Shown: positions 40,856 to 52,125 of the stretch, piece by piece | Layout of the letters: the number at the start of each line of letters is the position of its first letter | How positions within the stretch are numbered: the first letter of the stretch is position 1 | Source: Acidobacteriota bacterium | GTDB lineage: Bacteria > Acidobacteriota > Vicinamibacteria > Vicinamibacterales > JAKQTR01 | NCBI GenBank assembly: GCA_029562975.1 | Contig: JAKQTR010000037.1 | Span: 124,001-188,000 of the forward strand | Length of the DNA stretch: 64,000 nt | Direction of reading: 5' to 3' | Translations under genes and position numbers: made by a program | Notes under the pieces: generated by a model | The model's input: the letters and a program-made list of their open reading frames with translations, nothing else | The model's database searches: none | What the model was told of the DNA's origin: nothing

Positions 40856-41329
40856 TCAAAAGAGGGGCCGAATCAGTTTCGGGGCCAGGAAGAGCGCCGA
40901 ATACCGGACGATGCTCCCGGCCGCCACGACGAGGACGAACGCGATCTGGGGCAGCCTCAGCGTGCCGGCGATGACGCTGGTGGGATAGAGCGGCGGCACC
41001 GCGAAGGCGGCGCTGCTCAAGACGACGCCGAGGCTGGCGTGCGGGTGCCTCGCAAACGCCTCGGCGGCCCTCGACGTCGCGGTCCGCCTGACCCAGGAGA
41101 TGTTCAGCGTGCCGGTCCCGGCGAGGTAGAGGATGTACTTCGTGATGGCCTGGCCGAGCACGCCCAGGCCGACGATGGGGGCAATCGGGGCGTTTGTCAG
41201 CGTGGCCACGGCCAGCACGAAGACCTCGAAGCTGAGGACGTACGGCACGAGGCCGCTCACGAGCGCGACGACGAACGTCGTCGCGTACAGGGCGATCGCG
41301 CCCAGGCTGCGCAGCTGCTCGAAATCCAC
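40856..41329 (-). CDS. Small multi-spanning membrane protein, DedA/VTT-like (uncertain)
   Basis: 157 residues from the GTG at 41329 (GGGAGAGG 11 bases upstream); GTG/TTG codons at 41371-41374 give a version 14-15 residues longer. Hydrophobic segments are IALYATTFVVALVSGLVPYV, FEVFVLAVATLTNAPIAPIV, LGVVLSSAAFAVPPLYPTSV and IAFVLVVAAGSIVRYSALF. The GLGVLGQAITKYILYLAGTG segment and the amphipathic GxxG-type re-entrant look resemble VTT/DedA-type transporters, but the diagnostic F/Y..R..P.xR motif is not clear. It lies 81 bp downstream of the tricorn gene start on the same strand. The function is not known. Confidence 0.65.
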   Translation of the reverse strand: MDFEQLRSLGAIALYATTFVVALVSGLVPYVLSFEVFVLAVATLTNAPIAPIVGLGVLGQAITKYILYLAGTGTLNISWVRRTATSRAAEAFARHPHASLGVVLSSAAFAVPPLYPTSVIAGTLRLPQIAFVLVVAAGSIVRYSALFLAPKLIRPLF

Positions 41330-41475
41330 TCGCGTCAGGCCCTCTCCCGGCAGGTCGGCCCGCGGGAGCACCAATTCTAGCCGGATGGGCTCGGCCGGGC
41401 CAGCGCGGGGCGCGGCCGGACAGGGGCGGGCGAACGGCTCGCCGGCGGTGCTCTCGCCTCCCCTCGCGCGTGGGC

Positions 41476-42105
41476 CTAGCGTTCAACCGGCTTGATGATC
41501 GTCGTCCCGGCGAAGGCCTTCTTCACCGCCTCGGCATCCGCCTTCGACCCGACGAGGTCGCCCCAGTGCATCGGGATGAGCACCTTCGGCTTGAAGCCGT
41601 TGGCCGCCGCGGCCATCTCCGCCGCCGTCATGGTGTAGGTGCCGCCGCACGGCATCATCGCGACGTCGATGTTCGCCAGCGCGAGCATCTCGGGAATCGC
41701 GTCCGTGTCGCCTGAGTGGTACACGCGCGAGCCGTCCGACAGCGTGATGATGTAGCCGAGCCAGCCGCTGGCCCTGGGGTGGAACGGCTTCCCGACGTTG
41801 TAGGCTGGAACGGCCTCCACCCTGATCGGACCCGCCGCGAACGTCCCGCCGGAAGCGGCGATGACCACCCGTCTGCCTTTCAGTTTCGCGGCGACGTCGG
41901 CGGGCGCCACGAACACCGTGCCGGGCTGCTCGATGCGCGCGATGTCCCCGGGCGAGAAGTGGTCCGAGTGGCCGTGCGTGACGAGCACGACTGCGGCCTT
42001 GGGCGCGAGCGCGGGCAGCTTCCACGGATCGATGTAGATCTGGGCCGCCCCGTCCTCGATGCGGAACGAGGCGTGCCCGAGCCAGTGGATGTGATCGACG
42101 GTCAT
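41476..42105 (-). CDS. Metal-dependent hydrolase of the beta-lactamase fold (UPF0173-like)
   Basis: A 209-residue cytoplasmic enzyme. I start at the ATG at 42105 (MTVDHIHWLGHASFRIED) because GGAGG lies five bases upstream and UPF0173 proteins begin like this; a start at 42162 would add a hydrophobic leader (PIALACLWLLLPEAP) but has no ribosome site. Metal ligands: VTHGHSDHFSPGD (HxHxDH) and the later VYHSGDTDAIPEM and PMHWGDLV. The family is related to YtkL/UlaG-like enzymes; the substrate is unknown. It is transcribed away from the beta-galactosidase gene, 294 bp apart. Confidence 0.85.
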   Translation of the reverse strand: MTVDHIHWLGHASFRIEDGAAQIYIDPWKLPALAPKAAVVLVTHGHSDHFSPGDIARIEQPGTVFVAPADVAAKLKGRRVVIAASGGTFAAGPIRVEAVPAYNVGKPFHPRASGWLGYIITLSDGSRVYHSGDTDAIPEMLALANIDVAMMPCGGTYTMTAAEMAAAANGFKPKVLIPMHWGDLVGSKADAEAVKKAFAGTTIIKPVER

Positions 42106-42357
42106 GGGCGCCTCCGGCAGGAGCAGCCACAGGCAGGCGAGGGCGATTGGGCGCTGGATCATGGCGCGCACCGCGCGTGTCGGGGCCGGCTGGGGCCGGC
42201 GGCCCTGGACGCTGCGCCGATCATATCCTCCTTCGCGGCGGGTTGAGCGCAGGCGCGGGGCCGCACGAGCGGGCGGACGCCGGGTTCTCCAGGGGGGCGC
42301 CCCATTCGGGGGGCGCGGGGCCGCGCGAGTGGACGGGCGGGGGGCATTCTGAGGTAA

Positions 42358-45618
<3,261 letters not shown>

Positions 45619-45680
45619 TCCCGGGGCCTCGCAGGCGTCCGTGGTAACGTGTGCACGTTCGTCGCGCGGGGCGCGGCGTT

Positions 45681-45809
45681 TGTCGCGCGGCGCGAAGCGG
45701 GCAGCGCGCGGCGTGCGGCGTTCGGCGTGCGACGGGCGGCGCGGGTCGCACAGCATCTGTCGCGCGGCGCGAAGCGGGCAGCGCGCGGCGTGCGGCGTTC
45801 GGCGTGCGA
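45681..45809. repeat. 52-bp direct repeat with 77-bp period
   Basis: Identical 52-bp copies lie at 45681-45732 and 45758-45809; both start TGTCGCGCGGCGCGAAGCGG. The following ~20 bp are similar but diverged. A partial copy of its first bases precedes the block (45659-45680). It lies between beta-galactosidase and the two-SIS gene, where only 261 bp are available. Confidence 0.75.
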
Positions 45810-45879
45810 GAGGCGGCGCGGGTCGTGCGACGGGCGGCGATCGCCGTCTGTGTTCTGACTTCTGACTTCTTCTTCTGCC

Positions 45880-47742
45880 ATGAGCACCACTTCCGAATCC
45901 CGCTCCGACGCCTTCCTGCGCATCGCCGGCCAGTTCCGGCTGGGCGCGCTGACGACCGAGTCCTCCCACCCGGTGACGGCGGACCTGAGCGAGACGGCGG
46001 GCCGCGACACGGCCGCGGCCCTGAAGCTCCTCTTCGACGTCGACGACGACGTCGTCCGCACGTACCGGGCGTTTGTCGGGTCCGGGCGCGCAGCCGGGAT
46101 CGCCGGGACGCTCTCGCGGGCGCTCCGCCGCGGCGGCCGCGTCTTCTTCACGGGCTGCGGATCGACCGGCCGCCTCAGCATTCAGCTGGTGTCGATCTGG
46201 CGCGAGTTCTGGCAGCGCCAGCAGGCGCGGGGCCTCGCGTGCGAGCCTCCGGCGGCGGCGTGGGAGGATCGCGCGTTCAGCGTGATGGCCGGCGGCGATT
46301 TCGCGCTGATCAAGGCCGTCGAGGGCTTCGAGGACTTCACCGACTTCGGCAGGAAACAGATCGGCGACCTCGGCGTCTGCGATCGCGATGTCGTCTTCGC
46401 CATCACCGAGGGCGGCGAGACCTCGTTCGTGATCGGCACGGCGTGGAAGGGCGTCGAGGCGGGCTCGAAGGTCTACTTCGTCTACAACAACCCGGACGAG
46501 ATCCTCTGCGCGCACGTCACCCGCAGCCGCGAGGTCATCGAGGACCCGCGGATCGAGAAGATCAACCTGACGACCGGCCCGATGGCCATCACCGGCTCGA
46601 CGCGGATGCAGGCCACGACCATCCAGTTGTGCGTCCTGCTGACGGTGATGGAGATGGTGCTGCGCGACCTGATGGCCGATCTCGAGCCCGGCGGCCCGTG
46701 CGCGCTCGATCCGGCCGTCGTCCCCCGCGCGTTCCTCGCCGAGCTGGTCGAGATGCACGCGCGGCTGAAGGACCCGGCGCTCCTGGACCGGCTGGCGGCC
46801 CTCGTGACGCTCGAGGAGGTGACGTACCTGGCCGGCCGCAGGCACACCTACTACGCGGACCGGTACGGCATCGACGTCCTGACCGACACGACGGAGCGCT
46901 CCCCCACCTACTGCACGCCGCCGTTCCGGAAGTTCGACGACGCCACGGCCGCCGAATCGTGGGCCTTCCTCTTCGTGCCGGCCGCGACGACGCCGGAGGC
47001 GTGGGTCCACCTCATCAAGCGCGAGCCGGCCTGCGTCGAGTGGGCCGACGACGAGGTCCGCTCGCTCGTCGCCCCGGACAAGCTGCAGCAGACGCTCGAG
47101 ACGGTCCGGAAGATCGGCCGGCGGGAGCTCATGCGGTTCAAGGTGGGCCTCGACGGCCTGCCCTACAGGCGCCTCGGCGCCGGCGACAGCGCCGTCGCCA
47201 TCGTCGGCGACGCCGATGCGGCGGCGCTCGTGGAGGCGGGCGGGTTCCACCGGGAGCGGCTGGAGGAGGCGCGCGCGGCGGGCGCCCGCACGGGCGTCAT
47301 CGCCGTCGGGCGCGGAGCCTGGCTGGAGCGGCTGCAGGAGGGATGTGCGGACGCCGCGTGCGTCACGCTGGCGGTGCGCGTGCCCGATTCGGACTTCCTG
47401 CTGGACGGGGTCGCGCGCGCGGGCCTGAAGATGCTGCTCAACGCGCTGTCCACGTGCACGATGGTCAGGCTCGGCCGCGTGATGGGCAACTACATGGTGT
47501 GGCTCGTGGCGAGCAACCTGAAGCTCATCGACCGGGCGACGCGGTACATCGAGCAGCTTGCGGGGCTCGACTACGCGCAGGCCAACCGCCTGCTCTTCGA
47601 GGTCATCGAGTACGTCGAGCCGCGCTGGAAGGCCGACCAGGCCTACCCGCCCGTCGTCGGCCTGGCGGTGACGCGGGCGCAGCGCGGCCTCGGCAACGAG
47701 GAGGCCGAAGCGGCGCTGGCCGCTACTTCCGTTTCCCGGTGA
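45880..47742 (+). CDS. Two-SIS-domain protein of the MurQ/GKRP family (glucokinase-regulator-like layout)
   Basis: A 620-residue protein. The N-terminal half is MurQ-like: TTESSHPVTADLSE (26-39), sugar-phosphate-loop GCGSTGRLS (92-100), AVEGFEDFTDFG (146-157) and GPMAITGSTRM (233-243). Unlike MurQ, the catalytic Glu83 position (usually in DASECPPT) is missing; WREFWQRQ stands there. The second half repeats the architecture (a second SIS-like domain with VTYLAGRRHTYYADRYGID) and ends with MurQ-type LNALSTCTMVRLGRVMGNYM. Length and domain order equal animal glucokinase regulatory protein (GKRP), not MurQ (~300). It could bind sugar phosphates or regulate a sugar kinase. It overlaps the convergent small secreted gene by 20 bp. 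No ribosome site is visible before the ATG. Confidence 0.75.
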   Translation: MSTTSESRSDAFLRIAGQFRLGALTTESSHPVTADLSETAGRDTAAALKLLFDVDDDVVRTYRAFVGSGRAAGIAGTLSRALRRGGRVFFTGCGSTGRLSIQLVSIWREFWQRQQARGLACEPPAAAWEDRAFSVMAGGDFALIKAVEGFEDFTDFGRKQIGDLGVCDRDVVFAITEGGETSFVIGTAWKGVEAGSKVYFVYNNPDEILCAHVTRSREVIEDPRIEKINLTTGPMAITGSTRMQATTIQLCVLLTVMEMVLRDLMADLEPGGPCALDPAVVPRAFLAELVEMHARLKDPALLDRLAALVTLEEVTYLAGRRHTYYADRYGIDVLTDTTERSPTYCTPPFRKFDDATAAESWAFLFVPAATTPEAWVHLIKREPACVEWADDEVRSLVAPDKLQQTLETVRKIGRRELMRFKVGLDGLPYRRLGAGDSAVAIVGDADAAALVEAGGFHRERLEEARAAGARTGVIAVGRGAWLERLQEGCADAACVTLAVRVPDSDFLLDGVARAGLKMLLNALSTCTMVRLGRVMGNYMVWLVASNLKLIDRATRYIEQLAGLDYAQANRLLFEVIEYVEPRWKADQAYPPVVGLAVTRAQRGLGNEEAEAALAATSVSR

Positions 47743-48118
47743 ACGTCCCCTCGCCCATGCCGGCGAAGTCGACCGTTCCCTTCATGGAGTTCGAGTCTTC
47801 GATCGTGCCGGTGTAGGTCACATCGAGCGAGGTGCCCTGGACCGTGAGCGTCATGGTGAACGTGATCGCCCGGCCTTTCACCGTGCCCTTGAGATCGGCC
47901 TCGCCGAGGAGCGACGACGAGTAGTGGCCGGTGAGCGCTTCGCCGTCCTGCTTGAAGGTGACCTGCGGCGCGCCTGATCCCGCCTGCGTCTGCACCTCGA
48001 AGACCCACGTGCCGGTGACGTCCACGCCGGCGGGCGCCTGCGCGAACGCCAGTGCCGCAAGAGACGCCATCACGATCGCGGCCGCGGGGCCGCTCCGACG
48101 GATTCCTGTCTTCTTCAT
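47723..48118 (-). CDS. Small secreted beta-barrel-like protein
   Basis: A 131-residue exported protein. The ATG has GGAGGAG three bases upstream and a signal peptide (SGPAAAIVMASLAALAFAQA). The mature chain reads like a small lipocalin-type beta-barrel: VTGTWVFEVQTQAGSGAPQV, TFKQDGEALTGHYSSSLLGE, ADLKGTVKGRAITFTMTLTV, YTGTIEDSNSMKGTVDFAGM and GEGTFTGKRK. Related short proteins recur in Acidobacteriota without known role. It has a good -10 box (TATAAT on the minus strand at 48178-48183), 60 bp before the start. Its 3' end overlaps the two-SIS gene by 20 bp. Confidence 0.75.
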   Translation of the reverse strand: MKKTGIRRSGPAAAIVMASLAALAFAQAPAGVDVTGTWVFEVQTQAGSGAPQVTFKQDGEALTGHYSSSLLGEADLKGTVKGRAITFTMTLTVQGTSLDVTYTGTIEDSNSMKGTVDFAGMGEGTFTGKRK

Positions 48119-48480
48119 GCCGCTCCTCCGCGGGCACGGCGCATCTTCGGGGCCCGATGATGCCGGATGCCGGCACGATTATAGCGCTGCCGTGGCGGCG
48201 GCAGCCTTCATCTCCCGCCGGCGGACCGGAAACCGGCTGTTGCCGCTCCTGTCCGCCGCCCGGCGGCAGCGGCAGGGCGGCAGCGGCAGGGCGTGCCCCG
48301 CTGCACGGCGAAGCGGCCCGGCCCGGAGCCGGGCGCGTGTCTGGCTTCCTCCGCCCCTCCCGGCGGCGCTGCCTCCTGCCAGGGACGGACGCCGGCGCCC
48401 GGGCGTTTGCGCGCCGCCGGGGGAGAACCGGTAGAATCCGTGTGCCGGGCGCCGCCGAAGCGGCGCCCTGGAGGGTCCCG
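48119..48480. other. Intergenic region between divergent small secreted protein and symporter genes
   Basis: 362 bp without a gene. It holds the minus-strand TATAAT (48178-48183) and, for the symporter, TAGAAT at 48432-48437 with TTGCGC 19 bp upstream and a 9-bp hairpin at 48447-48468. A GC-rich degenerate tandem (GGCAGCGGCAGGG twice near 48260-48290) fills the middle. Confidence 0.5.
48447..48468 (+). promoter_or_regulatory. 9-bp hairpin at the 5' end of the predicted symporter mRNA
   Basis: GGGCGCCGC-CGAA-GCGGCGCCC is a perfect stem with a tetraloop. It begins about where a transcript from TAGAAT (48432) would begin, and ends two bases before the GGAGGG ribosome site of the ATG at 48481. 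It could stabilise the mRNA end or affect translation. Confidence 0.45.
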
Positions 48481-50400
48481 ATGAGCGCACTCGACATCGT
48501 GGTGTTCGCGGCCTTCGTCGCCACCGTCATCGGCGTCGGCCTGTACAAGAGCCGGGGCGAGGCGACGCGCAGCGAGCAGGGGGCGGCCAACTACTTCCTT
48601 GCGGGCCGCGGCCTGTCGTGGTGGCTCATCGGGTTCTCGCTCATCGCGGCCAACATCTCCACCGAGCAGTTCGTGGGGATGAGCGGCCAGGCGGCGAACT
48701 GGCTCGGGATCGCCATCGCCAGCTACGAGTGGATGGCGGCCATCACGCTCGTCGTCGTCGCGTTCGTGTTCCTGCCGACGTTCCTGCGAAGCGGCATCTA
48801 CACGATGCCGGAGTTCCTCGAGTACCGCTTCAACCCGTTCGCGCGGACCATCATGGCGCTCTGCACGATGGTGATCCTCGTGGGCGTGCCGACGGCGTCG
48901 GTCATCTACTCGGGCGCCAAGGTCATCAGCGTGTACTTCGCGGGCATCACGCTCTTCGGCCTCGACTTCGGGAACATCGTGGTGGGGTGCTGGATCATCG
49001 GCATCCTGTCGGCCGTCTACGTCTTCGCGGGAGGCCTGAAGGCCTGCGCGTGGGCCGATTTGCTGCAGGGCACGGCGCTCATCGCCGGCGGCGCCGTCGT
49101 GATGGTGATGGCGCTGCGGGCGCTCGGCGCGGCCGACCCGCTGGCCCTCGTGCAGACCGCGGTCGCGCCCGGCGCGGACGCGGCGCAGATCGCGCAGGCG
49201 GGCCCGTGGGAGCGCATCCAGCTGCTGAACGGCGGGGCGCTGCCGGCGGGCAAGCTCCACATGGTGCGCCCGGGCAACGACGCGCTGATCCCGTGGACGG
49301 CGCTGGTGGTCGGGCTGTGGATCCCCAACTTCTTCTACTGGGGCCTCAACCAGTACATCACCCAGCGCACGCTGGGCGCGCGGACCTTGAACCAGGGCCA
49401 GCGCGGCATCGTGTTCGCCGCCTTCCTCAAGCTCCTCATCCCCTTCATCGTCGTCTTCCCGGGGATCATGGCGTTCAACCTGTTCAACGGAGACATGCGC
49501 CAGCTCGGCGCGGAGAAGAACCGCCCCGTCCTCGAGGCGTTCGCCCGGGGCGAGGCGCAGGTCTACGCCTTCGACGAGCACTTCGCGGCGCTGCGGCCGG
49601 ACATGGCGCGATCGATGTTCGCGGCGAACGCGGCCGCTGTGGGGGCGCCGGGCGCGGCGGCCGCGCCGGCGGAGGAGCCCGCCGCGCTGGCGGCCGCCAA
49701 CGACGCGCTGGTCGCGGCGGCGCAGTCGGCCGGGCGGAAGGTGTCCACGCGCCTGATCGGCTACGACTACGACGCGGCGTTTCCCCTCCTGCTGAAGCTG
49801 CTGCCGCAGAACGGCCTGCTCGGGTTCGTGCTGGTCGCGCTGTTCGGCGCCGTGGTGAGCTCGCTCGCCGCCATGCTGAACGCGGCGTCCACCATCGCGT
49901 CGATGGACATCTACCGGAAGATCCGGAAGAACGCGACGCAGTACGAGCTGGTGACCTCGGGCCGCGTCTTCATCGTGGTCTTCGTGCTCATCGCGATCCT
50001 CATCGCCCCCGAGCTCGGCCGGCCGGAGTTCGGGGGCATCTTCACGTTCATCCAGGAGTTCCAGGGCTTCATCTCGCCGGGCATCCTGGCGATCTTCCTC
50101 TTCGGCCTGCTGGTGCACCGCGCCCCGCGGGTGTGCGGAACCGTCGGCCTGCTGCTGAACCCGGTCCTGTACGGCACGCTCAAGATTGCCGCGCCGCACG
50201 TCGCGTTCCTCGATCGCATGGCCATCTGCTTCGCGGCGGTCCTCGCGGTGCTCGCCGTCATCACGCTCGTCAAGCCCATGCCGAAGCCCGTCGAGCTCCC
50301 GGTCAATCCGTCGATGGACATGCGCGTGGATCGGAGCACGAAGATCCTCGGCGGCGCCGTCGTCGTGCTGACGCTGCTGCTCTACGTGGTGTTCTGGTAG
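48481..50400 (+). CDS. Sodium/solute symporter (SSS family, SGLT-like)
   Basis: A 639-residue inner-membrane transporter of 13-14 TM helices. The ATG has GGAGGG five bases upstream. SSS motifs: NYFLAGRGLSWWLIGFSLIA then ANISTEQFVGMSGQAANWLG (TM1-TM2), TLFGLDFGNIVVGCWIIGIL, VYVFAGGLKACAWADLLQG and the ITQRTLGAR-type loop (NQYITQRTLGARTLNQGQ). A long Ala-rich soluble loop (about residues 380-420) sits between helices. The best-known members carry glucose, galactose or amino acids with Na+. Linkage to an exported beta-galactosidase 2.8 kb upstream suggests a galactose or glucose substrate, but transporter specificity is not shown. It is followed 122 bp later by a DsbD-alpha-like gene. Confidence 0.9.
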   Translation: MSALDIVVFAAFVATVIGVGLYKSRGEATRSEQGAANYFLAGRGLSWWLIGFSLIAANISTEQFVGMSGQAANWLGIAIASYEWMAAITLVVVAFVFLPTFLRSGIYTMPEFLEYRFNPFARTIMALCTMVILVGVPTASVIYSGAKVISVYFAGITLFGLDFGNIVVGCWIIGILSAVYVFAGGLKACAWADLLQGTALIAGGAVVMVMALRALGAADPLALVQTAVAPGADAAQIAQAGPWERIQLLNGGALPAGKLHMVRPGNDALIPWTALVVGLWIPNFFYWGLNQYITQRTLGARTLNQGQRGIVFAAFLKLLIPFIVVFPGIMAFNLFNGDMRQLGAEKNRPVLEAFARGEAQVYAFDEHFAALRPDMARSMFAANAAAVGAPGAAAAPAEEPAALAAANDALVAAAQSAGRKVSTRLIGYDYDAAFPLLLKLLPQNGLLGFVLVALFGAVVSSLAAMLNAASTIASMDIYRKIRKNATQYELVTSGRVFIVVFVLIAILIAPELGRPEFGGIFTFIQEFQGFISPGILAIFLFGLLVHRAPRVCGTVGLLLNPVLYGTLKIAAPHVAFLDRMAICFAAVLAVLAVITLVKPMPKPVELPVNPSMDMRVDRSTKILGGAVVVLTLLLYVVFW

Positions 50401-50522
50401 CGCCGGCCGCCGCCAGGCCGCGCTCCCGGTCTTCGGGGATCGCGCCAGGGGGCCGCTCGTCCCGCTCGTCCCCGGGATCCTCGCGACTGGCCCGGGCGTC
50501 CAAAGGGCACGTCGGGATTCCC

Positions 50523-51407
50523 ATGCCTTCGATGACCCTCAACCGGGCGGCCGTGCTGTGCGCCGCGGCGGCCGCTGCGGCAGGCGCCGCCATTGCGGCC
50601 CGCGCCCATCCGGCCGGCCCTCCGGGCCGGACGGGACAGGGCCCGCACGTGCGCGTCGAGCTGATTGCGGACCGCGCGACGCCGGCCCCGGGCATGAGGC
50701 TCGGCCTGAAGTTCGACCTCGACCCGGGCTGGCACATCTACTGGCTCAACCCGGGTGATTCCGGGGAGCCGCCCGAGGCCCGGTGGACGCTCCCGCCTGG
50801 CCTGGCGGCCTCCGGGTTCGAGTGGCCGGCGCCTGAGCGCATCGACGCCGGCGGCCTCGTCAACTACGGCTATCACGGCGGCGTGGTGTTGCCGTCGACG
50901 ATCGCGGCCGCGGCGCCGGGCGGCGCGGCGCCGCCTGGGGCGTTCACCGCCGGCGCCTCCGTCCGCTGGATGGTCTGCGCGGACATGTGCGTGCCGGGCC
51001 GCGCGGAACTCGCGCTGGCGTTTCCGCTCGCCGCGCAGGAGCGGGCGCGGGTGGCAGCCTGGAAGGCCGCCATCGACGAGGCCAGGAGCCGCGTGCCGGC
51101 GCCCGCCCCGGCGTCGTGGAAGGCCTCGGCCCGGTCGGCCGCCGGCGAGTTCGTGCTCGAGGTCGCGACGGGCTCGCGCGAGGCGGAGGCCGTGTTCTTC
51201 CCGCTCGACGCCAGCCAGGTGAACGACTCGGCCGCACAGGCCGTTACGCCCCTCGCCTCCGGGGTGCGCGTCACGCTCCGGAAGTCGAGCCAGCTGGTGA
51301 AGGACCCGGCCGTGCTGAAAGGCGTCCTCGCGCTTGCCGGCCGGCGGGCGCACGTCGTGGAGGCGCGAGTGCGGAGCTCGGACTCCGGATTCCAGCAACC
51401 GAAGTGA
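50523..51407 (+). CDS. DsbD N-terminal (alpha) domain protein, standalone, exported
   Basis: A 294-residue protein with an N-terminal hydrophobic signal (AAVLCAAAAAAAGAAIAARAHP). From about 42 it matches the immunoglobulin-like DsbD alpha domain: HVRVELIADRATPAPGMRLG, LKFDLDPGWHIYWLNPGDSG, GFEWPAPERIDAGGLVNYGY and the redox motif MVCADMCVPG (Cys152, Cys156). The membrane and thioredoxin domains of full DsbD are absent. In DsbD this domain passes electrons to periplasmic partners, so this one is likely a periplasmic thiol/disulfide relay. It sits 43 bp upstream of a redoxin gene, a plausible partner. The start is supported by signal-peptide position but the ribosome site is weak. Confidence 0.8.
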   Translation: MPSMTLNRAAVLCAAAAAAAGAAIAARAHPAGPPGRTGQGPHVRVELIADRATPAPGMRLGLKFDLDPGWHIYWLNPGDSGEPPEARWTLPPGLAASGFEWPAPERIDAGGLVNYGYHGGVVLPSTIAAAAPGGAAPPGAFTAGASVRWMVCADMCVPGRAELALAFPLAAQERARVAAWKAAIDEARSRVPAPAPASWKASARSAAGEFVLEVATGSREAEAVFFPLDASQVNDSAAQAVTPLASGVRVTLRKSSQLVKDPAVLKGVLALAGRRAHVVEARVRSSDSGFQQPK

Positions 51408-51450
51408 CGCAGCCGTTCGGACCAACACCGCAACCAGAGAAGGAGTCGCC

Positions 51451-52062
51451 ATGAGAACCCGTCTCGTCGCCGCGGCGGTGGCCCTTGCCGCAACAGCCGC
51501 CCCCGTCGGCGCGATCGCCGCCCCCGTCGGCGCCCCGGCGCCGGCGTTCAAGGGGACCGACACGAAGGGCGTCACGCGCAGCCTGTCGGACTTCGCAGGC
51601 AAGTGGGTCGTGCTGGAGTGGCACAACAGCGGCTGCCCGTACGTGAGGAAGCACTACGGCGGACACAACATGCAGGCGCTCCAGAGGGAGTGGACGTCCA
51701 GGGGCGTGGTGTGGCTGACGGTCATCTCGTCGGCCGCCGGCCAGCAGGGCCACATGGAGCCCGCGCAGGCGGACGCCTACTTCGCCGATCAGAAGGCCTC
51801 GCAGACGGCGGTCCTGCTCGATCCGTCCGGTGAGATCGGGCGTCTCTACGACGCGAAGACCACGCCGCACATGTTCGTCATCAACCCCGACGGCGTGCTG
51901 GTCTACAACGGCGCCATCGACGACAGGCCGACGACCGATCTCGCGGACCTCTCCGGCGCGACCAATTACGTGTCGGCGGCACTGGCCGAGGGGATGGCGG
52001 GCAAGGCTGTGACCGTCGCCACGTCGAGGCCGTACGGCTGCGGCGTGAAGTACGCGCGGTAG
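51451..52062 (+). CDS. Exported redoxin-domain (AhpC/TlpA-like) protein
   Basis: A 203-residue protein with signal peptide (LVAAAVALAATAAPVGAIAA) and AGGAG ribosome site. The thioredoxin fold is shown by LSDFAGKWVVLEWHNSGCPY (Cys62), QREWTSRGVVWLTVISSA, the insert TAVLLDPSGEIGRLYDAKTTP, PHMFVINPDGVLVYNGAIDD. A second Cys is in the C-terminal SRPYGCGVKYAR (Cys197), typical of this subgroup; the usual CxxC is reduced to a single active-site Cys. Peroxiredoxin-like reductase or thiol carrier activity is expected. The preceding DsbD-alpha gene lies 43 bp upstream, so both may form an exported redox pair. A 15-bp tandem at the signal-peptide end (APVG-AIA-APVG) is present. Confidence 0.85.
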   Translation: MRTRLVAAAVALAATAAPVGAIAAPVGAPAPAFKGTDTKGVTRSLSDFAGKWVVLEWHNSGCPYVRKHYGGHNMQALQREWTSRGVVWLTVISSAAGQQGHMEPAQADAYFADQKASQTAVLLDPSGEIGRLYDAKTTPHMFVINPDGVLVYNGAIDDRPTTDLADLSGATNYVSAALAEGMAGKAVTVATSRPYGCGVKYAR

Positions 52063-52125
52063 CCGTCGCCCCGAAGCGCCGCCGGAGCCTTCGTCCGGCG
52101 GCGCGCGCTCCGTCCGCAGGCCCGC

